The notes under the pieces are model-generated. The model was not told the DNA's origin and did not search any database. It saw only the letters and a list, made by a program, of their open reading frames with translations. From Hypomyces perniciosus (lineage: Eukaryota; Ascomycota; Sordariomycetes; Hypocreales; Hypocreaceae), in assembly GCA_008477525.1 (NCBI GenBank), contig SPDT01000009.1:372001-436000 (forward strand): a stretch of 64,000 nucleotides of DNA. The letters run 5' to 3'. Shown piece by piece: positions 30,921-41,989 of the stretch. Position 1 is the stretch's first letter. Each line of letters opens with the position of its first letter. The position numbers were made by a program, and so were the translations under genes.

Positions 30921-31990
30921 TTTAGTACTAGCTTCAGAATGTAACAGCTTGGTCTTTTCTCAGAAACTGTCTATATGCACAAAATGCACATATCAATTGC
31001 GGCTACTACTGCCACACAACAACGTTCAATATAACGGGCGATGACTATCAAGGATAGCCTCAAAATTAAGCAATTCAAGAATATTGCTTTATAAATGAAT
31101 GAATGAAATTGAGGTCTGTTTCAATACATAGAAGTCGGCGGAGATAACCTAAGAGCCGACAGAAGAGATGACATTAAAGGCAGAGAGAAACAGTGTAGCT
31201 GAGAGTCCCAGACTAGCTTGCGACGGCTACTTCATCATTCAAAGACTTAGAGTTAAGATTAGGATTAATGAAGGATGATAAAAGTTAAAATATATACAAG
31301 GTCTTCTACAGTCCACTATGAAGGTAGCTGGCTCTCGATGAAGAAGTGGAAGATAACATAAAAGAGATAAATTATGATAGCTCCAACCCTAAATAACACA
31401 AGGATGATTACGTATTCTTATACACACTCGGTACTTAGATAATTGAACTAACTGGCGTCTACCAAAAGTTCCTCCAGAGTCACTGAGGGTAGTGCAAAGT
31501 CTGACGCCTCGTCTGACTAGTGCTAATAAGTGGACCTTGCATACCAACACCTACATGTACTCCGCACCTTTACCCCTATTAGAATACAAGACTATTAATC
31601 AGCCCCCGGTGCAGACCATCTTCAGCCCTCGTGTATAAGACATAGAGCTTTTGTAGCATGATCTCCCTATGTGCATAGCCTAGGCCTGGCTCTATACCTA
31701 AGCACTAGTTTCTCTGCCAACTATGGAGTCTCCACTATCAACTTTTGTATACGAGGTTTGGCTCCCTCTGGGGCGATGCGAAGGTATGTGGTGATAGGGG
31801 GAAAGGGAGATATAAGGGGACATTCCTTTCCTATCGGTTGATTCAACAACTTCATTCACACACACACTAGACTGTAGTTACTTTTTCGGGAGTATCCGTC
31901 ATGTCCGCACTAGCCTAATATCTTTAACCTAATCCAGTAGCTACTGTATTTGGGAACTACTATATAAGATCTACCTCCTCATGGATAATA
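30921..31990. other. No gene; A-type terminus fragment then AT-rich DNA
   Basis: Around 30925-31015 there is a degenerate family A end (gtactagcttcagaatgtaac, ggtcttttctcagaaac, caattgcggctactactg). The remaining ~970 bp are AT-rich without coding signal or a match elsewhere in the window. Confidence 0.45.
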
Positions 31991-33959
31991 CAGTTAGGAG
32001 CGAAATGGGCGTCCTGTTTAAGTAAACTCTTTCAAAAATTTAAGCGCACGGACATGTCCCCACAGTGCTTATTCTTGTTTGCGCGCACATGGAACTTGAG
32101 CTACGTAGAATCATGACCCAGGTACAAGCTTTGTCGAAATCCAAAACTTAAGCCTCAGGCTATAAAGAAATAGCCAGCAGGTGCTGACTATACGAAGAAA
32201 GTCGCATGAAATATTGCGAAAAAGCGTAACCTAGATCTGCGAGCCGAACATATATATAAAAAATCATTTTCGCTATTCCTACTAGATAGTTTTTATTGAC
32301 GAGAGTAGATGCGACGAGGGTATCGGGATAAAGCACGAGGGATCTGAGCACTTAATGGCTATGTAGTAGCACTATGCGTGATTGTTGCCTAAGTGAAGAC
32401 GACGGATTGATGCTAATACCCATCCTGGTTGTTGGACGCCGCTAAAGATTCATGATTTAAAATTGAAAAGAATTGAGATAAGCTATATTGATGTATTATT
32501 TTGTTCTCTAGCCACATTATTACTTAGCACGCTTCTTCGTGACGCCGAGAAGCGCCTTCAACTGAAACCGTCATGCATATCCAAATTTCACCCCATAAAC
32601 TGTGACAGCCGAGTATTTCCACCAAGCATCCTTTCATAATATGATCCACGCCAAGCTAAATAATTCAGCAGATGCATATAGTCTACCTTAGAGCAATAAG
32701 AACTCTAAGAAAACGTAAGATATATAGGGAAATGTCGCCTGAATCTCAAAGATGGTGAATATGATGCCTCACTTATGGTCTGAGACTTTGACAAATTCCC
32801 AGCAGGTTCCTGCATGCTGCCTCCTCACAAGCCTCTTGTCATCACTGGCAATAGCCACTTGCCTCAACATGTTGTGGTTGACTTCACCACCGGCAATAGT
32901 CATTCGCCTGAACATGTTGTGGTTGACCGGCGTTAGCAGCTGATATCCTCCATCGGGATGCCTTCTCGGTGTGAAATATTCCGAGCCCCCGAACTCTTCA
33001 GCAAACACATCCACGTCCCGTTCGCCGTGGTGGCCCATATACTCGCCCAACTTCTGATTGAAGAATCCGAAATAGCCGTCAGCCTCAACGCAGAGCCAAT
33101 AACATGACCTATTGAGATCATTGTTAACATGTTGCACGCAAAGGCGGCCGTTCGCGATGGTGATTGCTCGCCCGGAGTCTTTTTCCAGAATCATGTATGT
33201 ATTGCCGGGCCAGGGAACTGCATCAGAGCGGTCATCCCGGAGGCTATCGATCGTGGTCAAGCCACTACACGGGGTGTAATTCGTAGAGTCAGTCGTTGAG
33301 GTGGCATCTTTTTCATTGAATATGAAGCTCATGTTGAATGATATGCAAGAGCCGGTAAAGTGGAATACCTAGGCCAAAGTGAGGATGATGGTATTGATGT
33401 GGGGAAGTTGGAGCTATACTCATCCCAGCCGAGTGAATGACCTCACTATGTGAACAGCATCCTTGGCGCCTTAGTTGTTAGGCGCCGACTTGTCATGAAC
33501 CAATGATATAACATCCAACGAATTGTGGAATAGTAGACAAATCATATTTACATTATCTTGGATCATTCATGAATTGCTTTAGGTTGCGCTAAGGCAGAAA
33601 GTGGGAAAACAACTGACATAAAAATGCGCATGTGATTCACAGCCTACTTGACATGTAGTTAAATTTAAGGGTATGTACCAAGGGGGGAGTATTTCGTATT
33701 TTGCATTAGCCTTTGCACTGTCTACAATTCACGTGCCAGCCGATGGCTCTATATACTTCTAAGGACCGCAAAGGTACTTCCTCCCCGCGACCTAGTTTTG
33801 CAAAGTCTATAATAGGCTGGAGTTTATTGGTGTAATTTTAAAGCCAGTTTTGACTGTCCAGTAATGGTCATGTATATAAATGTATGCTGCAGGTACCAGT
33901 GGTCCGTGCCTAGAAATTTGCAAAGAGTGTGAGGAGGACGGCGATTTTGCTCCTAACTG
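31991..33959 (+). mobile_element. Family B termini 1.97 kb apart, enclosing a gene
   Basis: The left end CAGTTAGGAGCGAAATGGG (after TA 31989-31990) and ~170 bp of B-left sequence are followed much later by ~320 bp of B-right sequence ending GCGATTTTGCTCCTAACTG, followed by TA (33960-33961). Complete B copies elsewhere are short (408 bp at 40731-41138). The extra ~1.5 kb contains the intact minus-strand gene at 32769-33332. This is either a B element that captured host DNA or two separate B remnants flanking a gene. Confidence 0.55.
32769..33332 (-). CDS. Beta-trefoil-like protein of unknown function
   Basis: Single exon, 187 aa, ATG at 33332. After a ~40-residue N-terminal tail the sequence shows WPGNTYMILEKDSGRAITI, GRLCVQHVNND, CYWLCVEADGYFGFFNQK, GEYMGHHGERDVDV and HPDGGYQLLTPVNHNM. 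These are short beta-hairpin blocks of the kind found in beta-trefoil (fascin/ricin-B-like) folds, and an uncharacterised fungal family has this pattern (from memory). A 14-16 residue segment is duplicated in tandem near the C-terminus (VNHNMFRRMTIAGGE / VNHNMLRQVAIASDD, DNA at about 32865-32935). The function is unknown. Carbohydrate or protein binding is inferred from the fold only. It lies between two family B ends. Confidence 0.6.
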   Translation of the reverse strand: MSFIFNEKDATSTTDSTNYTPCSGLTTIDSLRDDRSDAVPWPGNTYMILEKDSGRAITIANGRLCVQHVNNDLNRSCYWLCVEADGYFGFFNQKLGEYMGHHGERDVDVFAEEFGGSEYFTPRRHPDGGYQLLTPVNHNMFRRMTIAGGEVNHNMLRQVAIASDDKRLVRRQHAGTCWEFVKVSDHK

Positions 33960-33961
33960 TA

Positions 33962-34070
33962 TCACACAGTGCTTATTAGTTGTTTATGCACACTGGGAAC
34001 TTAAGCTACATGCAACTATGATCCAGGTACTTATCGAAATCTGAAAACTTTAGCCTCAGGCGACGGCAGC
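33962..34070 (+). mobile_element. Family B inner-left fragment
   Basis: Directly after the B right end comes cacagtgcttattagttg, gggaacttaagctaca, atgatccaggtac, tttagcctcaggc. This is the same sequence that follows the left terminus at 32060-32160. It therefore belongs to an older B copy into which a B element inserted. Confidence 0.6.
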
Positions 34071-34650
34071 GTGACGTCACGACAATGGGTAATAGTAGCT
34101 GGTGATCTAGTGGTCTAGTGGGGTCGCGAATGCATAACATGGTAATGACCACGCACCTTGGCTGGTCAGGATAGAAGCCACTACCCGACATAGAATACAT
34201 GGTGTCTTACGACTTCTAACCTCTCGGCAGCAACGTCAGGCCCCGTGATCAACCCCACACACGATTCTGTTGGAAACTACAGCCACGCAGTCAGTCTGAA
34301 CGTAACAATGAGGACGCGATGTCTTCAATTCTCTGTCCTGAAGCCCGCTTTCCTTCCGTCCTTTTATTATAACAATATCACCGAGTGTTTTTCCTCAACA
34401 AGCTCGTATTCCTCTTCAGCTTCGTTCAGCTCCCCAAGTGAGGCTGAAATTCCTGCACAGCGATGACGTTTTTCCTTGCATCTTCAATTTCCACCAAAAT
34501 ACCGATGTTATCCGACAGATTCACTCATGGCAGAGCGCTATCTATTTAACTTGATTCCTTCACCTTTTCCAGGATCGACTCTCCGAGACACTCTCTACAG
34601 GAACTAAATGAGCACCTTGCTTCACGTCCTCTCATCACTCAACTGATACA
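34071..34650. other. 5' region of the BTB gene
   Basis: No coding signal. CT-rich stretches at 34340-34440 and TTATCC-type sequence precede the start. No specific regulatory site is assigned. Confidence 0.3.
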
Positions 34651-35829
34651 ATGACGGCTTTGACTACAAAGGCAGCCCCGGACTGTTCCGCTGAAGTAGT
34701 CGATAAACGGCCTGAATCATCGTGAGTGTATCGATACGCCTTACATCACTACATTGATACGAATGTGTGCAGTGCGTATGCAACACCCAGCATCACGTTG
34801 TATTTGCAGGATGACAGTCAACTTTACGTCCCACCTCCTTTGCTTCTCAAGAGTCCAAAACTGTATTCTCTGTATACACAGAATACATACCAGCGTCTAG
34901 ATGTTTCTCGTGATGTAGGTCATGTCCTCGCCCATTACCTCTTTACCGACACCTATCAGTGTCTCAAACCTAAAGGTTCGTCGCCTCATGAGAAAATGGT
35001 TGTCGAATTCACGACAAGCGTTGGCGTTTACGCTGCCGCTCAAGCTTACGAACTACCATCTCTGGAGGAGCTTGCCAAAGCCGAAATCAGGAGACTTGGT
35101 GATGGATTCCGCATTCCCTTGGTATTTGACCTAGTGCGGAATGCATATCCAAACCCAAGTGCGAACGACGTGTGGCTCATCAGCTATCTCAAGACTCGGC
35201 TGAGGTTACTCCTCGAGAATCCCGCGGGGCCACTAGAGTGGGACTTAACTACCGAGCGCAAGACTGTATCAATTAGCGACATCCTCTTTAGGAACATGCT
35301 CGAGTTACTTCGCGAAAATATGCTTGCGCCTCGCGACGGACCTAACGAAGCTATTGGAGAGGCACCAGAGGACCCTTTACGCGTCAGACCAGGGCCTGAA
35401 GTTAAGCAAGAGTCATATGAGCATGAGCGACCGTGGGAGGATAATGCATTCTCTATGTCAAAGAAAGACAGGAAAAAGAAGAAGGCGGCCAAAACAGCGG
35501 ATAACCAGCCTGAGCCAGAACCATGCAAACCTGATGAGCCGACAGTTGAGCCAGAACCATACGAGTATAGCCCGCCAAAGGAAAACTATGCGGAGGTTGA
35601 ATCTAAGCAAGAGGCCAGGCCCAAGGAGGATAAGAATGATGGGTTCGACATATGGGGTCTTGGAACGACGAAAGTTCATAAGAAGAGGGTGAAGAAGAGC
35701 AAAACAGTGGATCCCGTGCCTGAAGCAGAAGCGTATGAGCCTAAGGAGGCAGTTGGGGAGAAATCATACGAGCCGCCAACCGAGTTTAAACCACAGGAGA
35801 ATCCTGAGTGGGACCTCGTCGAGGCATAG
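34651..35829 (+). CDS. BTB/POZ-like domain protein with long charged tail
   Basis: Exon 1 is 34651-34721 (MTALTTKAAPDCSAEV...) and exon 2 is 34773-35829, across a 51-nt intron (GTGAGT donor, TGTGCAG acceptor, phase 2). The product is 375 aa. Residues ~25-130 form a fungal BTB-type module (ITLYLQDDSQLYVPPPLLL, YLFTDTYQCLKP, VYAAAQAYELPSLEELAKAE). BTB domains mediate dimerisation and recruitment. From ~230 on the protein is a lysine-, glutamate- and proline-rich disordered tail with NLS-like runs (KKDRKKKKAAK, KVHKKRVKKSK). A Cys-containing segment (CRHRVEHLFGGGRKECHGC) typical of the end of some family members lies just downstream in another frame (to 36001). A 3' frameshift or a missed ~40-nt intron (35818-35857) is therefore possible. 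Confidence 0.75.
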
Positions 35830-36001
35830 TCTTCCAAAGACGGACTGGACCCTGCAGCGGGAGCTGGACCTCGAACCGTTCTTTCAACGGAAGCAAAGAT
35901 ATTGGGTAGAAAAGCAAGGGATATCCTGTAGACATCGGGTAGAGCATCTATTCGGGGGCGGGCGGAAGGAATGCCATGGCTGCCAGAAGTTTGTGTGCTA
36001 G

Positions 36002-36242
36002 ATGTCTGAGTGCCTTAGCTACAAGGGAAGTTAAAGGACTTTTGTTTCGACTCGTTCCTTTCTTTGAGATTGCCTTGCATGAAATTGTTAGCCGGGTCGA
36101 AGATAATTGAGACGAAACGAATATTTCCTTATCCCAAGTAAATGTTATCACAAGTCAATGAACTACATTATATTACGCCTGTAACCTGCGTTGAAAGCAT
36201 TGCCGGGATCTGGACTGTCCCCGGGACGATGCTGCCCATCCC
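36002..36242. other. Short spacer, no gene recognised
   Basis: 3' flank of the BTB gene. Nothing specific seen. Confidence 0.4.
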
Positions 36243-36566
36243 CGTAATGACGTGTAGTTCATTTTACGAATACGTACAGAGTACCAAGGGCAGAGGTCGT
36301 TCGTATTTCGTATCGGTATTAGCACTGTCTACAATCCACGTGGTTTGCCAGTGGCCCTATATACTTAGTAGGACCTCGGAGATACTTTCTCCTAGCCCAT
36401 CTTGTGTTACCAAATCCATAATAGGCCTGGTTTTATGGGGCAATTTGAAAGCCGGTTCTGGCTGTCTAGTAATGACCTTGTATTTAAAAGTACGCTCAGG
36501 TACTAGTAGTCCGTGCTCAGAAATCTTCAACGTGTGTAAAGAGGACGCCTATTTCGCTCCCAATTG
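36243..36566 (+). mobile_element. Family B right-end fragment
   Basis: gtagttcattttacgaatacg, gcactgtctacaatccacgtg, ccggttctggctgtctag and the terminus ...TATTTCGCTCCCAATTG, followed by TA (36567-36568), match the B right ends at 8690-8993 and 41690-41989. No left end was found. Confidence 0.75.
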
Positions 36567-37096
36567 TACACTATCTAGAGTTGCCCTTTCGGCCAGAGCC
36601 GCCGGCGTTAATAAATAAATTGTAAAACTGTACCGTCTTGGTGGAACCAATCACGCTTCTGTGCTTTCCTTCCGCACGACAACGCGAAACCAGACATATC
36701 CTTCCCCCTCCTTAATCACCGTTGCTTGAGGCCCCCCGAGAATAGGAAATTTTGATGCCGGAGTGGGATCGTGTAAATGAGGCTTGCGGTTGTTAGATCC
36801 AAGATACGAAGATATGAGTCACGCAACCTGTTAAACTGACGCAATCATCCATTGTGAATTGTAGCTTATATACGGAGTAGGCTAGGTCATTTCCCACTGA
36901 CAGCACCGTACCAGGTGACGCTACCCTGAAATTGAAACTGGTCGCTGCATCGTGCTGCCCTGCTCGTTTCCCTGTTTTTGATGCTCGGAGATGGAAGGAA
37001 GCAGGTTGCCATGCGTCTCGTCGAGCCTTGTCTTCCATAATTACCGATGATTGGCGTCAGCAGCTGGTGAAACAGTTGACTATCTTTCTGTCACCA

Positions 37097-37408
37097 CTAT
37101 CCCATACAAAAACCACCGAGTCGATTGATTTCATTTTTGTACAAATCCCTCTGTTGTGTGAGATGTTCAAGTTGCTGTTGTACCTGTTGTAGCTTTGCTT
37201 TAGTTTCGGCAATCTTCCCTAGTACCGCTTGCCTATTGCGATAGCGTCTGGACGCCCCAGCACCACGCCCTCGGTTCTCGCCTGCTTCCCTCCATACCCG
37301 TGAACGGTCTATGGGAATCAAAATCGGTGCCTCGTTTCCTGGCAGAGACATATTAAGTTTTTTTGCTTCCATTCCATCGAATGCCTGCATGATTGGCTCC
37401 TTGGTCAT
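37097..37408 (-). CDS. bZIP-like coiled-coil protein (possible exon of a larger gene)
   Basis: 103 codons from the ATG at 37408. A basic stretch (ENRGRGAGASRRYRNRQ, ~43-60) has the spacing of a bZIP DNA-contacting helix (N/A-x-x-S-x-R-Y/F-R). It runs directly into a leucine/glutamine-rich heptad helix (LGKIAETKAKLQQVQQQLEHL...). bZIP dimers bind DNA as transcription factors. The basic region is atypical, so DNA binding is inference. Downstream on the same strand (~37020-36905) another frame gives a well-behaved peptide (LLPSISEHQKQGNEQGSTMQ), and upstream 37405-37650 is open. The gene may therefore have further exons that I could not join in phase. Confidence 0.55.
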   Translation of the reverse strand: MTKEPIMQAFDGMEAKKLNMSLPGNEAPILIPIDRSRVWREAGENRGRGAGASRRYRNRQAVLGKIAETKAKLQQVQQQLEHLTQQRDLYKNEINRLGGFCMG

Positions 37409-37763
37409 GCTCGGAAAGAACCCACGAAGCTACTTTCCATGCGCACGACTTCATCCCGGCCCACCGAAATGTTTCCACAACTAAGACTGTTATTCTCCCT
37501 CTGTAGCACAATAGGACCTCCCTCGCCACTGCACTTCACCTCCATTGAAAGGCTGCCAATGCAAGCAAGAAGCGACCTATGTAGCCAAATATGTGCAGTC
37601 TTGTCGTCCTCCTGAGTACGGATGAACGGTTGCGGCGGCATGTTGTCCACCAGATAGCTGATTGCGCTGTAATGTATGGCGATTATCCAAGGCCGATGTT
37701 TTCACACTCAGGTTAGCGTATAGGGGCAGTCAATAGCGATCAGCGCTGTAGTATTGATTGATA

Positions 37764-38250
37764 GGATGTTGTCGGATAGCGTGGATTGGTGGGAAATGGC
37801 CGTAGAAGGAAACACGAAGGAAATTGCGATGTGGGACACAAGGAGGATCTAAGAGAGTGGAGAAGAAGAACGCGACGCGTTCTTCTAGCACTATAAAATG
37901 GCTGGCCGGAAAACTATCAGTGATGGAGACATGGTTCCTAAGACAACAGAAAGGAGAACGCAATGAAGAAGCAAAGTGAGGTGCTTCGACCCCTATTCGC
38001 GTGTGATGACTGCTGACTACACGATCCTCGATACGAGACAGATGTATTCTTTCGATCGTAATTTATAACATATACGGCGAAGAGTGATAAACACTGAGGA
38101 TCTGTCGGATAACGTCGGTCTAGTTGTTGGAAATAAGCAGAAATGTGTATGCAAGGGAACCTGTGATCTGACGTGAGGTGAAACAGAACGCGCGGCGTTA
38201 TGTTTCTATGATAAAATGGCTGGAAGAGAATCGAATGAGGATGGAAGGAG
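37764..38250. repeat. Diverged direct duplication, unit ~160 bp
   Basis: Blocks at 37764-37925 recur about 330 bp to the right at 38096-38250: gtcggatagcgt/gtcggataacgtc, gaacgcgacgcgtt/gaacgcgcggcgtt, tataaaatggctgg/gataaaatggctgg. No terminus or coding potential is seen. Part of it resembles sequence near 45365-45440. Confidence 0.5.
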
Positions 38251-38564
38251 GACAGAGCAATTGAGCACAATTCTGGGCCCCGATTTTCTGCAAAGTGATC
38301 AAGCTGACTACGTAACTGGGTTTTCCAACAGGATCATGCGGTGCTTCCCTAGATTTTCAAGCATATAGATACCAAAGTCCATCGTTCCATTCGTCCGGTT
38401 CCGTTGAGCCTCTTGAGGGAAAGACAACATGTGTATTGACGTGTCAAGACTAGGCTAGCAACGAGGGCCAAGGGCACGATGTTGTGGGCGTTTGGCTGCA
38501 GTCACGTGACCAACACTACAATAGGCTCATCCACCAGGCGGCGTTCAATACTAAGCACTAAAAG

Positions 38565-39838
38565 TCAATTTTCCTGTGACACTAGAGTCTCCTCAATAAG
38601 CAGAACTCCGATAAGCATCAAGTCCCAATCGTCAGGCATATCCACGAGGCCAACAGACCCTGGCCGGGGGAGAGCGTAAATTATATCATCCCAACGGTTT
38701 TCATCCCATAGAGTTGCGCCCCAGAGATTAAAGTGTCCACCCAACAAAGTTGACTCATGCCGGATCAGGTCAGATAGTTGCGGATCACCACCAAGCACCT
38801 CAATCTGCCTGTCTTCGAATCTCCTCCATGATTGGAAATTCCCCTGGTCATCTTTCCAGAATGGCCGGTAGTGTTGAAGTGCTCCCTCCATTTCTGGGAC
38901 CAGCTATTACGTAGTGCTTGAGAAAGAATTGCGTCAAAGGCGAAGCCACGCTCATATAATTTAGGTAGCTCTTGTGAGTTGGTAACCTCTTTCAACCTAG
39001 ACGGACCAATCAAGCAAAGTGCACGGTGAATACCATCAAGACCGGAAACCAAAATGCAGAAGAGCGATTGATCGTCTACTACTTGGTCACAGGCTATTAT
39101 ACTAGTATTAGCTGCTAAGCGGATAGATGCGACTGTGAGAAACCTACTGATACCATAGAATGCTCTTCGAAAATACGCCTTAATTCCGACGACTTGAAAT
39201 AACTCCCACGGCGCCATCAGACGCTCGACAATGCACTGGTGAAACTCGTTTCGGAAACGGTCGAAATGGTATGCATTATGATGTGGTCTGGTAGCCAAGT
39301 TTTGACAGAGGGAAGAAAGAATATTAAAAAGATAAATCGCCTGATGAACTCGGATGCGCTCCGACAGAGATGGCTTAGGGAAACGGACGGCGTTCCATAA
39401 TGGGAATAATTTTTGCTTTTCTCCATAGGAACAATCTCCAATCACTAGCTTACATAGCTCCGCAACCTTCTTCTCTGTACGAGAAATTAGTAGAGCCTCT
39501 CGCAGTGAAACAGTAACGGTTTCTGCATCATCACGGCGGCGGCGAAGCCTGTCAAGGTACAACGGAATATCGCTAAAGTCGTTAATGGATTCAAAGTTGG
39601 GCAAGGAATGATTCCCGTTGAGAAAGATGAAGTTCACGATTGCGTGGGCGTAGGTTTCGTGAGGAAGCTCGTTCTTAAGGACGGAAGTTGTGATCGGTCT
39701 CTTATAACATGAAAAGGCTTTGTAGAACAAAGGATGAGCTAGAACCACATTTTCCAAAGAGTTGACATCTATCAAGAATTCAAGGAGTTTGCAGACAAGG
39801 TCTAATGGAACAGCAGTGACCGAAGCCTTTAACTGCAT
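38565..39838 (-). pseudogene. F-box-like protein, frameshifted paralogue
   Basis: Starts MQLKASVTAVPLDLVCKLLE (F-box-like N-terminus) and stays open to about 38895. There the tail jumps frame: QKWREHFNTTGHSGK in the first frame versus ALQHYRPFWKDDQGNFQSW in the next. The intact paralogue (45729-46998) has continuous KWRTFQRYQSFWKDDE here, so this copy gained two or lost one base. An equivalent of the paralogue's 52-nt intron is only about 36 nt here (near 39100-39140) and is readable in frame. The C-terminus (...LGGHFNLWGATLWDENRWDD) is preserved after the shift. Substrate-recruiting F-box roles are family inference only. Confidence 0.75.
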
Positions 39839-40439
39839 TTTGTATGTATGGAGTTTCTCTGGGCAAGGACCATGTTCTAGCTCGCTGTAATAAGAATTTA
39901 TGTATGATTGAGGGCGGCGTACTACTTCATGTATGCCAGCATAAGATGGAACAACATGGTTATATGAAGTACTCCGTACAGGTGACTGAAATCAGTCAGC
40001 GTTTTGTACGTACAGATTTTCTCCGGGCACCGACCATGCCTTAACCCACTGTGGATGGCAATCGCATGAGATTGACTAATACAAGTATACAGAGTACTCC
40101 GTATGTAATTCCACAACATGGGTCGAGAATTAAACGGAACAAAACCATAACGGTACCCAATATGGAGGGACCAGAAACGGTTGAATGCTTCTTAGAGGGG
40201 AATGGCAAGTTTAGGATTTTACGCCTCGGCATATGCATATATCGGGCACAGTGCGTATTGCTGTCTATTTACACGTGGAACTTTAGAGGCACAATTGGAA
40301 TTCTAAAATGGGTTATAAAGTTGATGTCCAAAAGTATCCGAACGTCAGCCATTTTACACCAACACATTCAAATTCAGAATATACATACATACATATGTAT
40401 GTATAAGAACACTCCGCCAAGAGCATATTTGATACACTA

Positions 40440-40730
40440 GAGTGTCCACATTTTGCATCTATAGAAAGTTTCTGGGCAGAGACCATGCCTCTGGCTTCTG
40501 TAGCCTATACTCCTACAAACACAGCCTAACCGTGCTTTGTTACATAATGCTTACCTAACATTACATAAGAACAATTTCGCCATTGCTATATAGAGGGGAG
40601 CGGCATGAAACTGCCGAAAGTCGCTCTAGGCTCTTTATCAATAGAATACCCTTTAGATCCAGAATTGCTGCATTTTAAAGTTGCTGTTATTGACTTTTAA
40701 GAATAAGAAGGATCAAAATCTCAATTTATA
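40440..40730 (+). mobile_element. MITE family A copy truncated by a family B insertion
   Basis: agagtgtccacattttgcat, gtttctgggcagagaccatgcc, tttacctaacattacataa, agtcgctctaggctctttat and gaataagaaggatcaaaatct follow the A order. The copy breaks at TA 40729-40730, where the B element starts. The A right half is not found beyond 41140, so it was lost. Confidence 0.75.
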
Positions 40731-41138
40731 CAGTTAGGAGCGAAATGGCCGTCCTGTCAACATAAACTCTTTCACAAATGCATGCGTGCGGGCATGTCCA
40801 CTACAGTACATCTGCTGTACCTAGCTATAAACAGGGCTTGAATGTCAGAGTTTGTGCCTTGGGCATATCAGTTCGTATTTTGCGCTAGCTTATGCACTGT
40901 CTACAATTCACGTAACTTGTTCGTAGCTTTATGTACTTAGCAGGACTTTAGGGTTACTTTCTAGCAGCGACTTAAATGGTGCGAAATCCATAATATGCAG
41001 TTTTGTATAGTGTGATTTTTGAGCCATTGTAGGCTATCCAGTAGCGACCTTGTATTGAAATGTATCTGTAGGTACCTCTGATCCGTGCTCCGAAATTTCC
41101 AAAGAGTGTTGACAGGACTCCCATTTCGCTCCTAACTG
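40731..41138 (+). mobile_element. MITE family B, complete 408-bp copy
   Basis: TA at 40729-40730 and 41139-41140. Left end CAGTTAGGAGCGAAATGG, right end CCATTTCGCTCCTAACTG, perfect inverted termini of ~18 bp. No coding capacity. Best reference copy for family B in the window. Confidence 0.85.
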
Positions 41139-41144
41139 TATAAG

Positions 41145-41989
41145 TAAGAGAAGTAAGCACCTAGTCTTTAAAGTGTATAAGCCTGAACTTTTTTTTTCTT
41201 TCTGTTATAACTTTGCGACGGAGGGTTAAAGGGGCCTGGATTAATTTATACCCTATACGTCTTATCTATTATTACAACCTCTTGTTAGATGCATGGGAGT
41301 GGCGATTGCAGCATGATTGAGTTTATATATTACGCTATTATGATGCTGAATTGACCGATGTATTCTTGCCGTCCTGCTTTCGTGAGTCGCTACTCTTAAG
41401 TATCTGAAAAGAAACCTTTAGAATTTAGAGTTTGGGAGTGATACATATATGCGTGTTGATTGGAGAGTTATGCTACCTACACATACCACAGTGGCGAGCA
41501 ATTATCCGGCCTGTACTCCGTATTTCGTATAGAGAGACGAATTCACTAAATTTTACTCCGTAGTCTATCTCATTCTCTCTTATAATTGAAAATACAAGCT
41601 CGCCTTTTAGGAATTTAATATCGCTATCTGTGGCCCTAAGGCATATTAGTGGGGAAAATTAACATATAAATACGCATATGACTTGATATGTAGCTTATTT
41701 TAAGAATACGTACTAAAGGAGAATATTTTTGTATTCTGCGTTAGCCTTGGCACTGTCTACAATTCACGTGGTTTGCTGCTGGCTCTATATACTTTGGAAG
41801 ACCTTCAAGCTACTTCCTCTCCATAACCTTGTAAAAATCCAGAATAGGCCAGGGTTTATAGGGTAAGTTGGGGCTAGTTCCGGCTGTCTAGAAATGGCAA
41901 TGTATATAAATGTATACGGCAGGTACCGATGGTCTGTGCTTAGAAATTCTCAAAGAGTGTAAAGAGGACGGCGATTTCGCTCCCAATTG
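41145..41989 (+). repeat. ~845-bp dispersed repeat, second copy
   Basis: Same sequence as 8185-8993 with few differences, ending in the B right terminus ...TCGCTCCCAATTG followed by TA. It follows the complete B copy with only ~6 bp between. Neither copy has a B left end, so both descend from one already truncated or longer element that was duplicated. Confidence 0.8.
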
